Source of the DNA: Ananas comosus
Taxonomy: Eukaryota > Streptophyta > Magnoliopsida > Poales > Bromeliaceae
Length of the DNA stretch: 64,000 nt
Reading direction: 5' to 3'
Assembly: GCF_001540865.1 (NCBI RefSeq)
Contig: NC_033625.1
Coordinates: forward strand, 7,787,677 to 7,851,676
In this document: positions 63,896 through 64,000 of the stretch, in pieces
Layout of the letters: every line of letters starts with the position of its first letter
Position numbering within the stretch: position 1 is the first letter of the stretch
Position numbers and translations under genes: made by a program
Notes under the pieces: generated by a model
Database searches by the model: none
The model's input: the letters and a program-made list of their open reading frames with translations, nothing else
Told to the model about the DNA's origin: nothing

Positions 63896-64000
63896 TTCCC
63901 GAAACATGACAACTTAGTCAATCCCTGACCCTCTGGTCGAACACGAGACAATTTATATAGACTCAAATTGGGCGAAAGTCACGCAAGCGCGTCTATTCTC

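Overview
This window is nuclear DNA from a flowering plant. It holds two intron-containing host genes, both on the + strand, in a large excess of nested transposable elements (TEs). The kinase gene is plant-specific. The TEs are plant types: a Ty3/gypsy element with a chromodomain-like tail and an initiator-Met-tRNA primer-binding site, a Ty1/copia remnant, a tRNA-type SINE, Tourist, hAT, Mutator-like and CACTA ends, and a plant-mobile-domain reading frame. The GC-rich first exon of the second gene fits a monocot, possibly a non-grass commelinid. That placement is inference and no species is claimed.

Layout. (1) 1-7.3 kb: the 3' part of a Raf-like/STY-type protein kinase gene, nine exons ending at 7005, with small DNA elements in its introns. 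(2) 7.3-15.2 kb: an LTR remnant, three SINEs with target-site duplications (TSDs), local duplications, a decayed antisense copia element, a MITE, a probable Helitron end and part of a hAT-type element. (3) 15.96-18.65 kb: a Pack-MULE with 9-bp TSDs and about 0.73-kb inverted arms. It carries pieces of two host genes and is itself interrupted by a hAT MITE with an 8-bp TSD. (4) 19.6-24.5 kb: a three-exon DUF167 (UPF0235) gene whose second intron holds an LTR remnant and a Tourist MITE. (5) 25.1-41.3 kb: a cluster of about 18 long-palindrome (foldback) elements, 'FB' below. Most are separated by (TA)n, (CT)n or (GA)n. A solo LTR, a 178-bp LTR-like insert, a CACTA end, a SINE and a MULE-derived MITE lie among them.

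(6) 41.4-46.8 kb: an antisense, broken Ty3/gypsy chromovirus with one LTR. (7) 46.8-51.2 kb: a second LTR element with a decayed sense gag and an antisense plant-mobile-domain ORF, and no recognisable pol. (8) 51.2-54.1 kb: AT-rich intergenic DNA. (9) 54.1-62.07 kb: one more FB copy, then a sense copy of the same chromovirus group arranged LTR(partial)-internal-LTR-internal(partial). Most of its premature stops look like CAG to TAG. (10) 62.07-64 kb: antisense gag and LTR pieces of a related element.

The two host genes have no evident functional link. The best candidates for something undescribed are the FB family, whose subterminal hairpins differ in sequence but stay self-complementary, and the double-capture Pack-MULE. 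All assignments come from reading the sequence; no database search was possible.
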